Source of the DNA: Proteobacteria bacterium UBA1844
Lineage (GTDB): Bacteria; Pseudomonadota; Gammaproteobacteria; Steroidobacterales; Woeseiaceae
DNA length: 24,684 bases
Assembly: GCA_002338615.1 (NCBI GenBank)
Contig: DDIS01000012.1
Span: 1 to 24,684 of the forward strand
Direction: 5' to 3'
Every line of letters begins with the position of its first letter. The stretch's first letter is position 1. Position numbers and translations under genes: made by a program. This document shows positions 15,132 to 24,155 of the stretch, piece after piece. Under the pieces are notes generated by a model. That model did no database searches. It saw only the letters and a program-made list of their open reading frames with translations, and was not told the origin of the DNA.

Positions 15132-15989
15132 ATGGACACAGAATTGGCACGAACGTTTCTGACCGTCGTCAGCGCAGGAAATTTTGTCACCGCAGCCGAG
15201 CGCCTGTTTGTCACCCAGTCGACAGTTAGCTCGCGGATAAAGACTCTCGAGCAGCAGCTCGGCTGCCGGCTGTTTATCCGCAACAAAGCGGGCACAACCC
15301 TGACCGCAGGTGGCCGTCAGTTTCAGAAACACGCCGTCACCTTGATGCGGACGGTTGAAAAGGCGCGCCAGGACGTTGGGATATCCCAGGGCTTTCGAGC
15401 GTCGCTCACTGTCGGTGGACGTATCGGAATCTGGGAAGAATTGCTGATCCGCTGGTTGCCTCTCATGCGTACAGCCGAACCGGACATCGCTATCTACGCC
15501 GAGGCCGGTTTTGAAGAAGACCTCATGTCAGGCCTGGTCGACGGACGCATCGATATCGTGGCGTTGTATACGCCACAAAGCCGGCCCGGTCTGACTGTCG
15601 AACTGCTGTTCGAAGAGGACCTCACGCTCGTATATAGCAAAGCGATCGAGGGCAGCCATGTCATGAGTCCGGATTACGTCTATATAGACTGGGGACCCGA
15701 GTTCATGGGACGCCACAGTGCCAGCTTTCCGGACTTCAGCGCTGCGGGCCTGACGGCCAATACCGGCCCCATGGGCCTGCAATACATACTCAGCTGCGGC
15801 GGTTCCGGGTACTTTCCGCGGCGCCTGGTCAACAGGTACCTGGCGGCAGGCACCCTGTACCAGGCCAATGACGCGCCAAGCTTCAAGTTGCCGGCCTATC
15901 TGGTGTACCCGACCGAACACGATCCCAACGTGTACCGACCGGCGCTGGCCTTTATGCGCGAGATTGCCGCAGAAATCAGCCCAATCTGA
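15132..15989 (+). CDS. LysR-family transcriptional regulator
   Basis: This 285-residue DNA-binding regulator has an N-terminal winged helix (about 1-62; FLTVVSAGNFVTAAERLFVT, then QSTVSSRIKTLEQQLGCRLF) and a linker helix. A periplasmic-binding-like effector domain follows (about 90-285; SLTVGGRIGIWEELLI and onward). GGAG lies a few nt before the ATG. It is not divergent from an obvious target, the usual LysR arrangement. The next gene on the same strand, an FAD oxidoreductase, starts 345 bp later beyond a palindrome and a terminator. The effector cannot be read from the sequence. Confidence 0.92.
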   Translation: MDTELARTFLTVVSAGNFVTAAERLFVTQSTVSSRIKTLEQQLGCRLFIRNKAGTTLTAGGRQFQKHAVTLMRTVEKARQDVGISQGFRASLTVGGRIGIWEELLIRWLPLMRTAEPDIAIYAEAGFEEDLMSGLVDGRIDIVALYTPQSRPGLTVELLFEEDLTLVYSKAIEGSHVMSPDYVYIDWGPEFMGRHSASFPDFSAAGLTANTGPMGLQYILSCGGSGYFPRRLVNRYLAAGTLYQANDAPSFKLPAYLVYPTEHDPNVYRPALAFMREIAAEISPI

Positions 15990-16033
15990 AAGCACGCCCA
16001 GACGCCGGAGTCGTTTGGCTTGTTTCGTTTTAG

Positions 16034-16050
16034 TATCGAATATTTCGATA
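16034..16050. promoter_or_regulatory. Operator-like palindrome after the LysR gene
   Basis: TATCGAA-TAT-TTCGATA is a perfect 7-3-7 inverted repeat in an AT-rich stretch 44 bp after the LysR stop codon and about 280 bp before the oxidoreductase. It also contains T-N11-A spacings of the kind LysR proteins bind. The binding protein is unknown. Confidence 0.5.
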
Positions 16051-16233
16051 TTAACCCGCATTTTTTATCGTTTGTTTTCACTCCGGGCAACTCTTAAGCT
16101 TGGAGTCCAAGGCGGATCGTCTCCGATGTCGACTTGAATTTAGCAAAGCCTTTACGACCCTGACCTCGTTATGCCAAAGTTTTTGGCTGGCCATGTCTTG
16201 CATAAATCAATTCAGGCCGCCCCCTATCCCGCG

Positions 16234-16279
16234 GGCCTCGTTTGATGATACGGCAGCCAGGCGTAACGAGGTCTTTTTT
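16234..16279 (+). terminator. Intrinsic terminator before the FAD oxidoreductase gene
   Basis: GGCCTCGTT (16234-16242) pairs with AACGAGGTC (16265-16273), one pair being G-U. Inside it ACG/CGT (16250-16252 and 16262-16264) makes a second short stem, and TCTTTTTT (16272-16279) follows. It lies 245 bp past the LysR stop and 55 bp before the next start codon. So it may end a LysR 3' UTR, a separate small RNA, or act as an attenuator. A second CCTCGTT copy at 16164-16170 could compete for the same AACGAGG. Confidence 0.65.
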
Positions 16280-16334
16280 ATCGTACGGACAAAAATAGCT
16301 TGTCTTGCGATTGTACGGATAGCAGGAACCACTC

Positions 16335-17516
16335 TTGTTACATTCATGCAAATACCTGATCGTTGGCGGCGGCATGGCCGCGGACGCGGCGGCCCATGGT
16401 ATTCGCGAAGTGGACCAGACCGGCACCATAACGATGTTAAGCGCCGAGCAACATCGGCCTTATGATCGGCCACCTCTTTCGAAAAAGCTATGGGCCGGCA
16501 AACCGCTCGATTCAATCTGGCGAAAAATTGACGATGCCGGCGTTGATCTGCGACTTCGGACCCGTGCCGTAGCGTGCGACCCGGCGGCGCGAACGCTTAC
16601 CGACGAATCCGGCAATACATACGAATATGAAAAGCTGCTGCTTGCGACCGGCGGTACTCCGAGACGCCTGCCGTTCGCGGACGACGGAGTCATTTATTAC
16701 CGCGACCTGAATGATTACCAGCGCGTGCGGGCGCTCGCGGACAAGAATGCGAGCTTTGTCATCATCGGTGGTGGCTTCATCGGCTCCGAAATTGCTGCAG
16801 CACTTGTCAGCAACGACTGCAAGGTCAGCATGTTGTTTCCAGCGGCCAGTATTGGTTCGCACATCTATCCAGAAGCCCTGTCCGAATTCCTCAACAAATA
16901 TTTTCGCGAGAAAGGCGTTACGGTATTGCCAGGCGAGAGTGCCGTAGCGACCGTCAAATCCGGTGACAAAATGGTGGTTCGAACCGGTGCCGACCAGGCT
17001 ATTGAGTGCGATGCCGTCATTGCCGGCATCGGCATCGAACCCGATGTCAGCCTGGCGAAATCCATCGGCCTTGCGACTGACAATGGCATCACCGTCGACG
17101 AGTACCTTCGCACAACACACCCGGACATCTATGCCGCCGGCGATGTGGCGAACTTCCATTCCCCGGCGCTCGGTATACGCAGACGCGTCGAACACGAGGA
17201 CAACGCCAATACCATGGGCGTCATTGCGGGACGCAATATGGCGGGTCGGGCGGAAAGGTATGATCATGTGCCGTATTTTTACTCCGACCTTTTCGACCTC
17301 GGCTACGAGGCGGTTGGAGTGCTCGATTCCAGCATGGACATCGTCGAAAACTGGGTAACCCCATACCGCAAAGGGGTGCTCTACTATCTCAAAGACAAGC
17401 GGGTACGTGGCGTGCTCCTTTGGAACACGTGGGACCAGGTCGAAGCTGCCCGGCAACTGGTCAGCATGGACAAGGCCCCGGATCGGGAGACACTCAAAGG
17501 CTTCATCCCGAGCTAA
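16335..17516 (+). CDS. FAD/NAD(P)-dependent oxidoreductase (ferredoxin/rubredoxin reductase type)
   Basis: The 393-residue flavoprotein has the two-dinucleotide pyridine nucleotide-disulfide reductase fold. FAD site: LIVGGGMAADAAAHGI (about 8-23). NAD(P) site: FVIIGGGFIGSEIAAAL (about 141-157). Second FAD motif: DIYAAGDVANF (about 259-269). The C-terminal region, EHEDNANTMGVIAGRNMAG and PYFYSDLFDLGYEAVG, fits reductases that pass electrons from NAD(P)H to ferredoxin- or rubredoxin-like partners, and AIF-like proteins. No redox-active CxxxxC is present. A stop codon at 16320 forces a start after it; the TTG at 16335 follows AGGA and gives the family N-terminus. Its redox partner is unknown; fdxA is 7 kb away. 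Confidence 0.9.
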   Translation: MLHSCKYLIVGGGMAADAAAHGIREVDQTGTITMLSAEQHRPYDRPPLSKKLWAGKPLDSIWRKIDDAGVDLRLRTRAVACDPAARTLTDESGNTYEYEKLLLATGGTPRRLPFADDGVIYYRDLNDYQRVRALADKNASFVIIGGGFIGSEIAAALVSNDCKVSMLFPAASIGSHIYPEALSEFLNKYFREKGVTVLPGESAVATVKSGDKMVVRTGADQAIECDAVIAGIGIEPDVSLAKSIGLATDNGITVDEYLRTTHPDIYAAGDVANFHSPALGIRRRVEHEDNANTMGVIAGRNMAGRAERYDHVPYFYSDLFDLGYEAVGVLDSSMDIVENWVTPYRKGVLYYLKDKRVRGVLLWNTWDQVEAARQLVSMDKAPDRETLKGFIPS

Positions 17517-17568
17517 GGCGAAGCAATTTCAATGCGTGTTTGACTCCGTCGTCCCCATCGATTCGAGC

Positions 17569-19305
17569 CTACCGCACATCCCACGGATAGCCTTCACTGC
17601 GCACTATGAAATCCGCCAGGGACTTTTCCACTTCGTCTTCATTCTTGAGCATTTCACGCAGGCTTCGATTCATGCGACGCTTGGCTTGCTGACTAAAGAG
17701 CTGCGCGATCGCGACTGCATTTCCATATTCCTCGCTGTCATCGACATCCATTGAGCTTACCCGTGACAGGACCGACAATCCTACAAACAGGTCGATAGCA
17801 ACGTCGGCAACGCGCTGCAGCGCGTATTGTTTTTCTGCGATGTTCTTGCCGTGTCGCCGCAGCAGCACGTCCGACATTCGCGCAAGCTCGAGCGTGTATT
17901 TCTCGTAAATCAGGGCATTGTCTCGAAGGCTGTCCGGCACCGCAGCAACAATTCGATCCTGTCCCAGCGATGTCAACTGTGTGATTTTCCGGCCAGCGTA
18001 TTCGGTCAGGAGCCCAAAACCCTTGATCGGATGATCAAAAATCTCGTTCGTTGCCGACTGCAGGCCCTCCAGCACGGATGCGGGGCATTTCAATCCGGAC
18101 AATGCGATGAACAAGCGCAGAATTTCGCTGGTCCCTTCGAATATCGTCATGATCCGGGAATCGCGCAGGATGCGCTCATACGGCAACTCTTTCATGTAAC
18201 CGCTGCCTGCCGCGATCTGCAGTGTTTCGTTGGCGGCACGAAACATGGCCTCACTCGCGAATACCTTGCTGATCGCAGCTTCGACAGAGTAGTCCGTGGA
18301 ACCCGTGTCAATGTAGTGGCCCACCATCCAGACCGCGCTCTCGGCGGCAAAACAGTCGACCGCCATCTGCGCGATCTTCTTCTTAATGAGGCCGAACTCG
18401 GCAATGCTTTGCCCAAACTGCTGGCGCTCCGACGCTTGCTTTGTCGCCAGCGCAATGCAGGTCTTCATGCCACCCACCGCGCCGCCACCCAAACCGGTAC
18501 GCCCATTGTTGAGGATCGACATCGCGATCCTGAAGCCCTTGCCCTCCTCGCCAAGCAGGTTTGCTGCGGGAACCTGGACGTCCGAAAAGCTCACCGAGGT
18601 CGTCGATGATGCACGTATCCCCAGCTTGTCTTCCTTTTTTCCGGTACCAACGCCCGGCATGTTTCGCTCGACGATAAAGGCGGAAAGTTTTCCAGCCATG
18701 CCGTCGGTGCGCGCAAAGACCGTAAAGAAATCTGCAATGCCACCATTGGTGATCCAGATCTTTTCACCGTTAAGTACCCAGCTTCCGTCAGGATTCCTGG
18801 CAGCGTTTGTCCTGATCGAGGCTGCGTCGGAACCGGAACCCGGCTCGGTCAGGCAAAAGGCGGCTATCATTGCACCGCTGCCGAGTTCCGGCAGATACTT
18901 TTTCTTTTGCGCATCGGTGCCGAACATCAACAGGCCCTTCATACCGATTGAACTGTGGGCGCCGATCGTCAGCGTGACGGAACTGTCGTAGCGGCTACTC
19001 TGCTGCAGTACGCGCGAGTAAGCCGAGTTCGACAAACCGATACCCCCGTACTCCTCGGGAACGATCAGGCCGAAAAATCCCAGGTCCCTCAAACTCTGAA
19101 TGAAATCTGCGGGCTGCTCGCCGCGCTTATCCCATTCCCTATAGTCGTCCTCCCTGTTTTCGAGCAAGCGATCCACCGATTCCAGCACCATACCGAGCGT
19201 TTCTGATTCACTGTTGTCAATCTCGGGGAATGGCCAGAAACCTGATTTTTCTATATTGCCGCAGAACAGGGCTTTTGCCGGGCTTCCACTTTGTTCCGAA
19301 CCCAT
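17569..19305 (-). CDS. Acyl-CoA dehydrogenase (very-long-chain type)
   Basis: This FAD enzyme catalyses the first oxidation step of beta-oxidation (acyl-CoA to trans-2-enoyl-CoA). The 578-residue protein exceeds the 380-400 residues of simple acyl-CoA dehydrogenases by a C-terminal helical extension, as in VLCAD/ACAD9. Motifs: AFCLTEPGSGSDAASIRT (substrate/FAD loop), WITNGGIADFFTVFARTDG, and RIMTIFEGTSEILRLF. In the last, E390 sits at the usual catalytic-base position. The ATG at 19305 is chosen because it lies 1 nt after the fadD stop (TGAAATG) with AGGA upstream, showing translational coupling. An in-frame upstream start would run 29 codons into fadD. Confidence 0.93.
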   Translation of the reverse strand: MGSEQSGSPAKALFCGNIEKSGFWPFPEIDNSESETLGMVLESVDRLLENREDDYREWDKRGEQPADFIQSLRDLGFFGLIVPEEYGGIGLSNSAYSRVLQQSSRYDSSVTLTIGAHSSIGMKGLLMFGTDAQKKKYLPELGSGAMIAAFCLTEPGSGSDAASIRTNAARNPDGSWVLNGEKIWITNGGIADFFTVFARTDGMAGKLSAFIVERNMPGVGTGKKEDKLGIRASSTTSVSFSDVQVPAANLLGEEGKGFRIAMSILNNGRTGLGGGAVGGMKTCIALATKQASERQQFGQSIAEFGLIKKKIAQMAVDCFAAESAVWMVGHYIDTGSTDYSVEAAISKVFASEAMFRAANETLQIAAGSGYMKELPYERILRDSRIMTIFEGTSEILRLFIALSGLKCPASVLEGLQSATNEIFDHPIKGFGLLTEYAGRKITQLTSLGQDRIVAAVPDSLRDNALIYEKYTLELARMSDVLLRRHGKNIAEKQYALQRVADVAIDLFVGLSVLSRVSSMDVDDSEEYGNAVAIAQLFSQQAKRRMNRSLREMLKNEDEVEKSLADFIVRSEGYPWDVR

Positions 19306-19306
19306 T

Positions 19307-21067
19307 TCATCCTGCCTTTTGAGTTGTTTCGACTTTGGCGGAACCTGGCTCGGCATACTGCTTGCGAAGCTCCCGACGAAGAACCTTTCCAACGTTGTTT
19401 TTCGGCAGTTCAGACACGAACAGAATGTGCGCCGGCTGCTTGTACGCGGTCAGGACCTCACGGCAGTGCTTGCGTACCTGGAGTTCGGTAATACTGGGGT
19501 CACCTTTTACGATCACCGCCAACACCGCCTCGCCGGTATCTGTATCCCGCACCCCGATCACACCGACTTCCCGAACACCTTCGAGTTCCGCGATGGCATC
19601 TTCTACCTCGTTCGGATACACGTTGAACCCGGAGACCAGGATCACGTCCTTCTTGCGATCAAGCAAGCGGACATAGCCGTCCGGCTGCATTTCTCCAATG
19701 TCACCGGTGCGAAGCCAGCCATCGTCAGACAACACTTTGGCTGTTTCTTCAGCTTGCCTCCAGTAGCCGCGCATGACCTGTGGTCCGCGCACCCACAATT
19801 CCCCGGCTTCGTTCGCGCCGAGTGCGACGCCCTGTTCGTCCCGAATACTCACTTCGGTTGACGGAACCGGCAGACCAATACACCCGTTGTACTCGTCGAG
19901 ATCCAGCGGGTTAATACACACGGCCGGCGAAGCTTCGGTCAAGCCGTAAGCCTCGGCGATGGTCGATCCGGTTGTTGCGGCCCACCTGTCTGCCGTGGTC
20001 TTTTGCAACGCAGTACCGCCCGCAAGTGAAACCTTCAGTGCGGAGAAATTCTGCTTGTCAAAACCACGCGTGTTCAACAGACCGTTGAACAACGTGTTAA
20101 CACCGGAAATCGCGGAAAACCTGATCGGTCGCAAAGTACGCACGAAACCGCGCATGTCCCGCGGATTGGGAATCAACTGGTTGAGCCCGCCAATCTTCAT
20201 AAATGTCAGGCAGTTCGCCGTTAGTGAAAAGATATGGTACAGCGGCAGCGCCGTGATGATGACTTCCTGACCTTCCGTAACATGGGGTCTGATCCATGCG
20301 GCGGCCTGCTCGACGTTCGCGACCATGTTGCGGTGCGTCAGCATTGCGCCCCTGGCAAGGCCCGTGGTGCCGCCGGTATATTGCAGAAATGCGAGGTCGT
20401 CAGGACCGACGTCCACGCGCTCAAACGTCCCGACACCCCCCTCTTCAAATGCGTAGCTGAGTGGAATCTCGCCGGGAATATCGTACCGAGGCACTATTTT
20501 TTTAATATGCTTGACGGCAAAGTTCAGAGCCACCGATTTCGGAAAGAATGACATATCACCCGTCCGGGCGACCAGTACATTTCGAACTGGAGTATCTGCG
20601 ATACAGCTCGCGAGCACGTGTGCGAAGTTTTCCAGTACGACGATAGTATGAGCGTCGGCGTCATTGAGTTGATGTTTGAGCTCGCGCGCCGTGTACAACG
20701 GATTGGTATTGACAACAACCAGGCCAGCACGCAATGCGCCGAACAGCACCACCGGGTACTGCAGAACATTGGGCATCATGATGGCGATACGCTCACCTTT
20801 TGCGAGGCGCAGCGACTGCTGGAGGAAAGTCGCAAATGCCCGACTGTAACGATCGAGGTCGGCATAGCTCATCGTGTCGCCGAGGGCGCTGAACGCGGGC
20901 CGCTGCGCAAAGCGCCTCACGCTGTCCTCTAGCAAGCCGACGAGCGAAGCATAGAACTCCGGATCAATGTCGTGCGGGACACCAGGGGGATAACTCGCCA
21001 ACCATGGCCGATCTGCCGGCGCGAGGCTTATTTCAGGCTGGATCGCCATTTTGCTGTTCGTTCGCAT
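19307..21067 (-). CDS. fadD: Long-chain fatty acid-CoA ligase
   Basis: The enzyme activates fatty acids to acyl-CoA with ATP through an acyl-adenylate. The 586-residue protein has the adenylate-forming motifs: YTGGTTGLARGAMLTHRN (230-247), AYGLTEASPAV, the fatty acyl-CoA synthetase signature from DGWLRTGDIGE to DVILVSGFNVYPNEVE, and LPKNNVGKVLRREL with the catalytic C-terminal Lys. In the P-loop the usual Lys (VAKGA in E. coli FadD) is Arg239. The ATG at 21067 and one at 21049 are both possible, with no strong ribosome site for either. It forms a two-gene operon with the acyl-CoA dehydrogenase. It is divergent from acnA. Confidence 0.93.
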   Translation of the reverse strand: MRTNSKMAIQPEISLAPADRPWLASYPPGVPHDIDPEFYASLVGLLEDSVRRFAQRPAFSALGDTMSYADLDRYSRAFATFLQQSLRLAKGERIAIMMPNVLQYPVVLFGALRAGLVVVNTNPLYTARELKHQLNDADAHTIVVLENFAHVLASCIADTPVRNVLVARTGDMSFFPKSVALNFAVKHIKKIVPRYDIPGEIPLSYAFEEGGVGTFERVDVGPDDLAFLQYTGGTTGLARGAMLTHRNMVANVEQAAAWIRPHVTEGQEVIITALPLYHIFSLTANCLTFMKIGGLNQLIPNPRDMRGFVRTLRPIRFSAISGVNTLFNGLLNTRGFDKQNFSALKVSLAGGTALQKTTADRWAATTGSTIAEAYGLTEASPAVCINPLDLDEYNGCIGLPVPSTEVSIRDEQGVALGANEAGELWVRGPQVMRGYWRQAEETAKVLSDDGWLRTGDIGEMQPDGYVRLLDRKKDVILVSGFNVYPNEVEDAIAELEGVREVGVIGVRDTDTGEAVLAVIVKGDPSITELQVRKHCREVLTAYKQPAHILFVSELPKNNVGKVLRRELRKQYAEPGSAKVETTQKAG

Positions 21068-21070
21068 AGT

Positions 21071-21189
21071 TAGATTGCACGCTCAGGGTGCTGCCATCGG
21101 GGAAATGCGCGCCATGGGTACACTGCCAGTCGGCTCGCTACGGGCGATCAGTGCATCGCTTGCAGACCATCTGCCATACTTGCAATCTA
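21071..21189. repeat. Separated inverted 9-mer upstream of fadD
   Basis: TAGATTGCA (21071-21079) and its reverse complement TGCAATCTA (21181-21189) lie about 100 bp apart. The second copy is part of a smaller palindrome TTGCA-N6-TGCAA. The pair lies directly upstream of fadD and may be a two-site operator. The rest of the 347-bp fadD-acnA gap (21068-21414) has only a weak -10-like TATACT near 21275 and nothing else recognised. Confidence 0.35.
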
Positions 21190-21414
21190 GTGCAACGCCG
21201 TGAATCTTTAAATTGGGATAGCCACTCGATTTGCTGCGGGTACCCCGTAGTGGTCTGCCCCTGTTTCAGTCGTATACTTTGAGAAGATGGCGGCTGTAGC
21301 ATCTTTGACGTCATTTAGTCATTTCAACTTCACGCCGGAAAGGCGCAGTGCGCTCATTGCCACGCCGCCGTTCGGTACCAGCAATTTCACCGGCAGAGCG
21401 CTTGGAGGTCACGT

Positions 21415-24126
21415 ATGCACGACGATCCGCTAGATATTTCATCAACACTAAATACGGGATCGGGATCCGTAAAATATGTGAGCCTGGCAAAACTGGCTGA
21501 CAGAACCGGAGCGGATGTTGCGCGTCTGCCGCACACAGTCAAGATCCTGCTGGAGAACATCGCGCGAAGAGCAGGGAGCAGGGATGTTTCGGAAGCAGAC
21601 GTCGAAGCACTTGCGAATTGGCCACATGGCAAACACGCATCGCTTGCTTTTATGCCGGCGCGAGTCTTGATGCAGGATTTCACCGGCGTTCCAGCGGTAG
21701 TTGACCTCGCAGCGATGAGAAGCGCCCTGGCGCGCTCGGGCGGTGACCCGAAGCAGGTCAACCCTTTTGTGCCTGTCGACCTTGTCATCGATCATTCGGT
21801 TCAGGTCGATCGCTTCGGCAGCACCGGCGCCTACGCCGCAAACCTGGAATGGGAATACCGTCGCAACCGCGAACGCTATGCGTTGCTCAACTGGGCGCAG
21901 CAGGCGTTCGATGAATTCCGGGTGGTACCGCCTGGCATGGGAATCTGTCACCAGGTCAACCTGGAGCACCTTGGGAAAGTAGTCAAGGAGCGCAACGGCT
22001 GGGCATTTCCCGATACCCTGGTCGGTACTGATTCGCACACACCGATGATCAATGGTCTCGGTGTGCTCGGATGGGGTGTCGGCGGAATAGAAGCGGAGGC
22101 AGCGATGCTCGGCCAGCCCATGTTCCTGCCCAAGCCAATCGTTGTCGGCGTCAGGGCGGGCGGCACCCTTCCTCCCGGTACGACCGCGACAGACCTTGTC
22201 CTGACACTCGCGCAAATGCTGCGGGCACACGGTGTGGTGGGTAAGTTCGTCGAATTCTTCGGCTCCGGGCTGAGCAGCCTGGGCATCGCCGATCGTGCGA
22301 CGCTGTCGAATATGTCACCCGAATTTGGCGCCACAGCAACCCTGTTCCCTGTCGATGCGAACACCTTGAAGTACTTGCAACTTACAGGACGCGGCGCCGG
22401 CGTCGACCTGGTTGAGCGTTATACAAAGGCCCAGGGACTGTTCCGCACCGACACCGATCCCGAGCCACGCTTTGACGAGGTGCTGGACCTCGACCTGAGT
22501 AAAGTCGAGCCAAGTCTTGCCGGGCCGAAGCGACCGCAGGACCGGGTCGCGCTGTCCGGTGTCAGGGAATCTTTCAATTCCGGCGCCGCGGCCGAGGTGA
22601 ATGCCAAGGATATCGCACGACTCGTTGCCGAGAGCAATGCCGCGACCGGTGCCTATAAAAAGTCCGCGCCGGAGCCGTTGCACGAACCGACCGCAGCCGA
22701 ACTCGTCACCCACGGTTCGGTCGTGATTGCGGCCATTACCAGCTGTACGAATACATCCAACCCGTCGGTCATGATCGCCGCCGGCCTGCTCGCCAAAAAA
22801 GCCGTCGAGGCTGGCTTGCAATGCCAGCCCTGGGTGAAAACCTCGCTGGCCCCTGGCTCGCGTGTCGTAACCCAGTACCTGGAGAAAGCCGGACTGACGC
22901 CCTATCTGGAAAAGTTGGGCTTCAATCTCGTGGGCTACGGCTGCACAACCTGCATCGGCAACTCGGGCCCCTTGCCCGAGGAGATCGCCGCCGTTGTTGA
23001 TGAGAAAAACCTGTCGGTGGTAGCCGTGCTTTCAGGAAACCGGAATTACGAAGGCCGGATTCATTCCCAGGTGAAGGCGAGCTACCTTGCGTCGCCGCCG
23101 CTGTGCGTTGCCTACGCACTGGTTGGCACCGTGTTGTGTGACCTGAACGTGGATCCGCTCGGCACGGACAGCAATGGCAATCTCGTTTACCTCAAGGATG
23201 TCTGGCCGACAGCCGAAGAAATTGAATCACTCGTTGTCTCGTCCGTCAAAGCGGAGCAATTCGACCTCGAGTACGGCCGCATCTTCGACGGTGACGAAAA
23301 GTGGAAGAGCATGCCCGCACCGAAAGGCACGCTGTTCGATTGGCTCGACGATTCAACCTACGTTCGCGAACCGCCTTTTTTCATCGATTTCGCGGACAAG
23401 CCTGCAAAGCCGGCCGATATCGAAGGTGCACACGTACTGGCGTTACTCGGGGATTCGGTCACAACCGATCACATCTCACCGGCCGGCGCGATAGCCGCCG
23501 ACTCGAGTGCCGGAGAATATTTACTCGAGCATGGAGTGGGCGTGGCGGAGTTCAACAGTTTTGGCTCACGACGCGGGAACCACGAAGTCATGATGCGCGG
23601 CACGTTCGGCAATATCCGGCTGCGCAATGCAATGGTACCGGACACCGTGGGCCCCTGGACCGTGCATGTGCCGAGTGGCGAGAAAATGAGCATCTACGAC
23701 GCGGCGATGCGTTACCAGGAGGAAAAATCGCCGTTGGTCGTCATCGCAGGGCGCGAGTACGGAGCGGGCAGTTCACGCGACTGGGCAGCAAAAGGCGCCG
23801 CCTTGCTCGGTATCAAGGCGATTATTGCCGAAGGCTACGAGCGCATTCACCGCAGCAATCTTGTGTGCATGGGCGTATTGCCATTGCAATTCAAAGACGG
23901 CGACTCGGCGAAGTCGCTCGGTTTGACCGGCTCTGAGTCTTTCACCATCACCGGACTTGCCTCGGGCATTGAGCCACGCCAAAGCGCAAGGGTTGCAGTG
24001 ACTCGAGACGACGGATCGCAGATGACATTCGATACTGTAGTAAGGATCGATGCACCGGCAGAAGTTGAATACTTCCGGCACGGCGGAATATTGCAGATGG
24101 TCCAGCGGCAACTACAAGCAAGCTAG
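21415..24126 (+). CDS. acnA: Aconitate hydratase A
   Basis: This cytoplasmic [4Fe-4S] enzyme interconverts citrate and isocitrate in the TCA cycle. The 903-residue protein has the AcnA/IRP order: domains 1-3, linker, then the swivelling domain 4. Cluster ligands are C444 (AAITSCTNTSNPSV), C510 and C513 (GYGCTTCIGNSGPL), with the same spacing as E. coli AcnA. Other signatures are VGTDSHTPMINGLGVLGWGVGG, GDSVTTDHISPAGAI, FGSRRGNHEVMMRGTF and GREYGAGSSRDWAAKGA. GGAGG lies 7 nt before the ATG. AcnA-type enzymes are often the stress-resistant aconitase; no regulator site was identified. An MFS gene follows 29 nt after the stop, suggesting cotranscription. Confidence 0.97.
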   Translation: MHDDPLDISSTLNTGSGSVKYVSLAKLADRTGADVARLPHTVKILLENIARRAGSRDVSEADVEALANWPHGKHASLAFMPARVLMQDFTGVPAVVDLAAMRSALARSGGDPKQVNPFVPVDLVIDHSVQVDRFGSTGAYAANLEWEYRRNRERYALLNWAQQAFDEFRVVPPGMGICHQVNLEHLGKVVKERNGWAFPDTLVGTDSHTPMINGLGVLGWGVGGIEAEAAMLGQPMFLPKPIVVGVRAGGTLPPGTTATDLVLTLAQMLRAHGVVGKFVEFFGSGLSSLGIADRATLSNMSPEFGATATLFPVDANTLKYLQLTGRGAGVDLVERYTKAQGLFRTDTDPEPRFDEVLDLDLSKVEPSLAGPKRPQDRVALSGVRESFNSGAAAEVNAKDIARLVAESNAATGAYKKSAPEPLHEPTAAELVTHGSVVIAAITSCTNTSNPSVMIAAGLLAKKAVEAGLQCQPWVKTSLAPGSRVVTQYLEKAGLTPYLEKLGFNLVGYGCTTCIGNSGPLPEEIAAVVDEKNLSVVAVLSGNRNYEGRIHSQVKASYLASPPLCVAYALVGTVLCDLNVDPLGTDSNGNLVYLKDVWPTAEEIESLVVSSVKAEQFDLEYGRIFDGDEKWKSMPAPKGTLFDWLDDSTYVREPPFFIDFADKPAKPADIEGAHVLALLGDSVTTDHISPAGAIAADSSAGEYLLEHGVGVAEFNSFGSRRGNHEVMMRGTFGNIRLRNAMVPDTVGPWTVHVPSGEKMSIYDAAMRYQEEKSPLVVIAGREYGAGSSRDWAAKGAALLGIKAIIAEGYERIHRSNLVCMGVLPLQFKDGDSAKSLGLTGSESFTITGLASGIEPRQSARVAVTRDDGSQMTFDTVVRIDAPAEVEYFRHGGILQMVQRQLQAS

Positions 24127-24155
24127 TGCGCCGCCGGCACGTTTGATCGATACTG

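Noticed and set aside
16512..17456. 314-codon ORF antisense to the FAD oxidoreductase.
   Set aside because: The plus-strand frame carries all three dinucleotide motifs; the antisense product resembles nothing known.
17827..18609. 260-codon plus-strand ORF inside the acyl-CoA dehydrogenase.
   Set aside because: It is a mirror frame of a clear acyl-CoA dehydrogenase with no recognisable domain.
21448..22230. 260-codon ORF antisense to acnA.
   Set aside because: It lies wholly inside a well-conserved acnA and has a low-quality composition rich in Cys, Arg and His.
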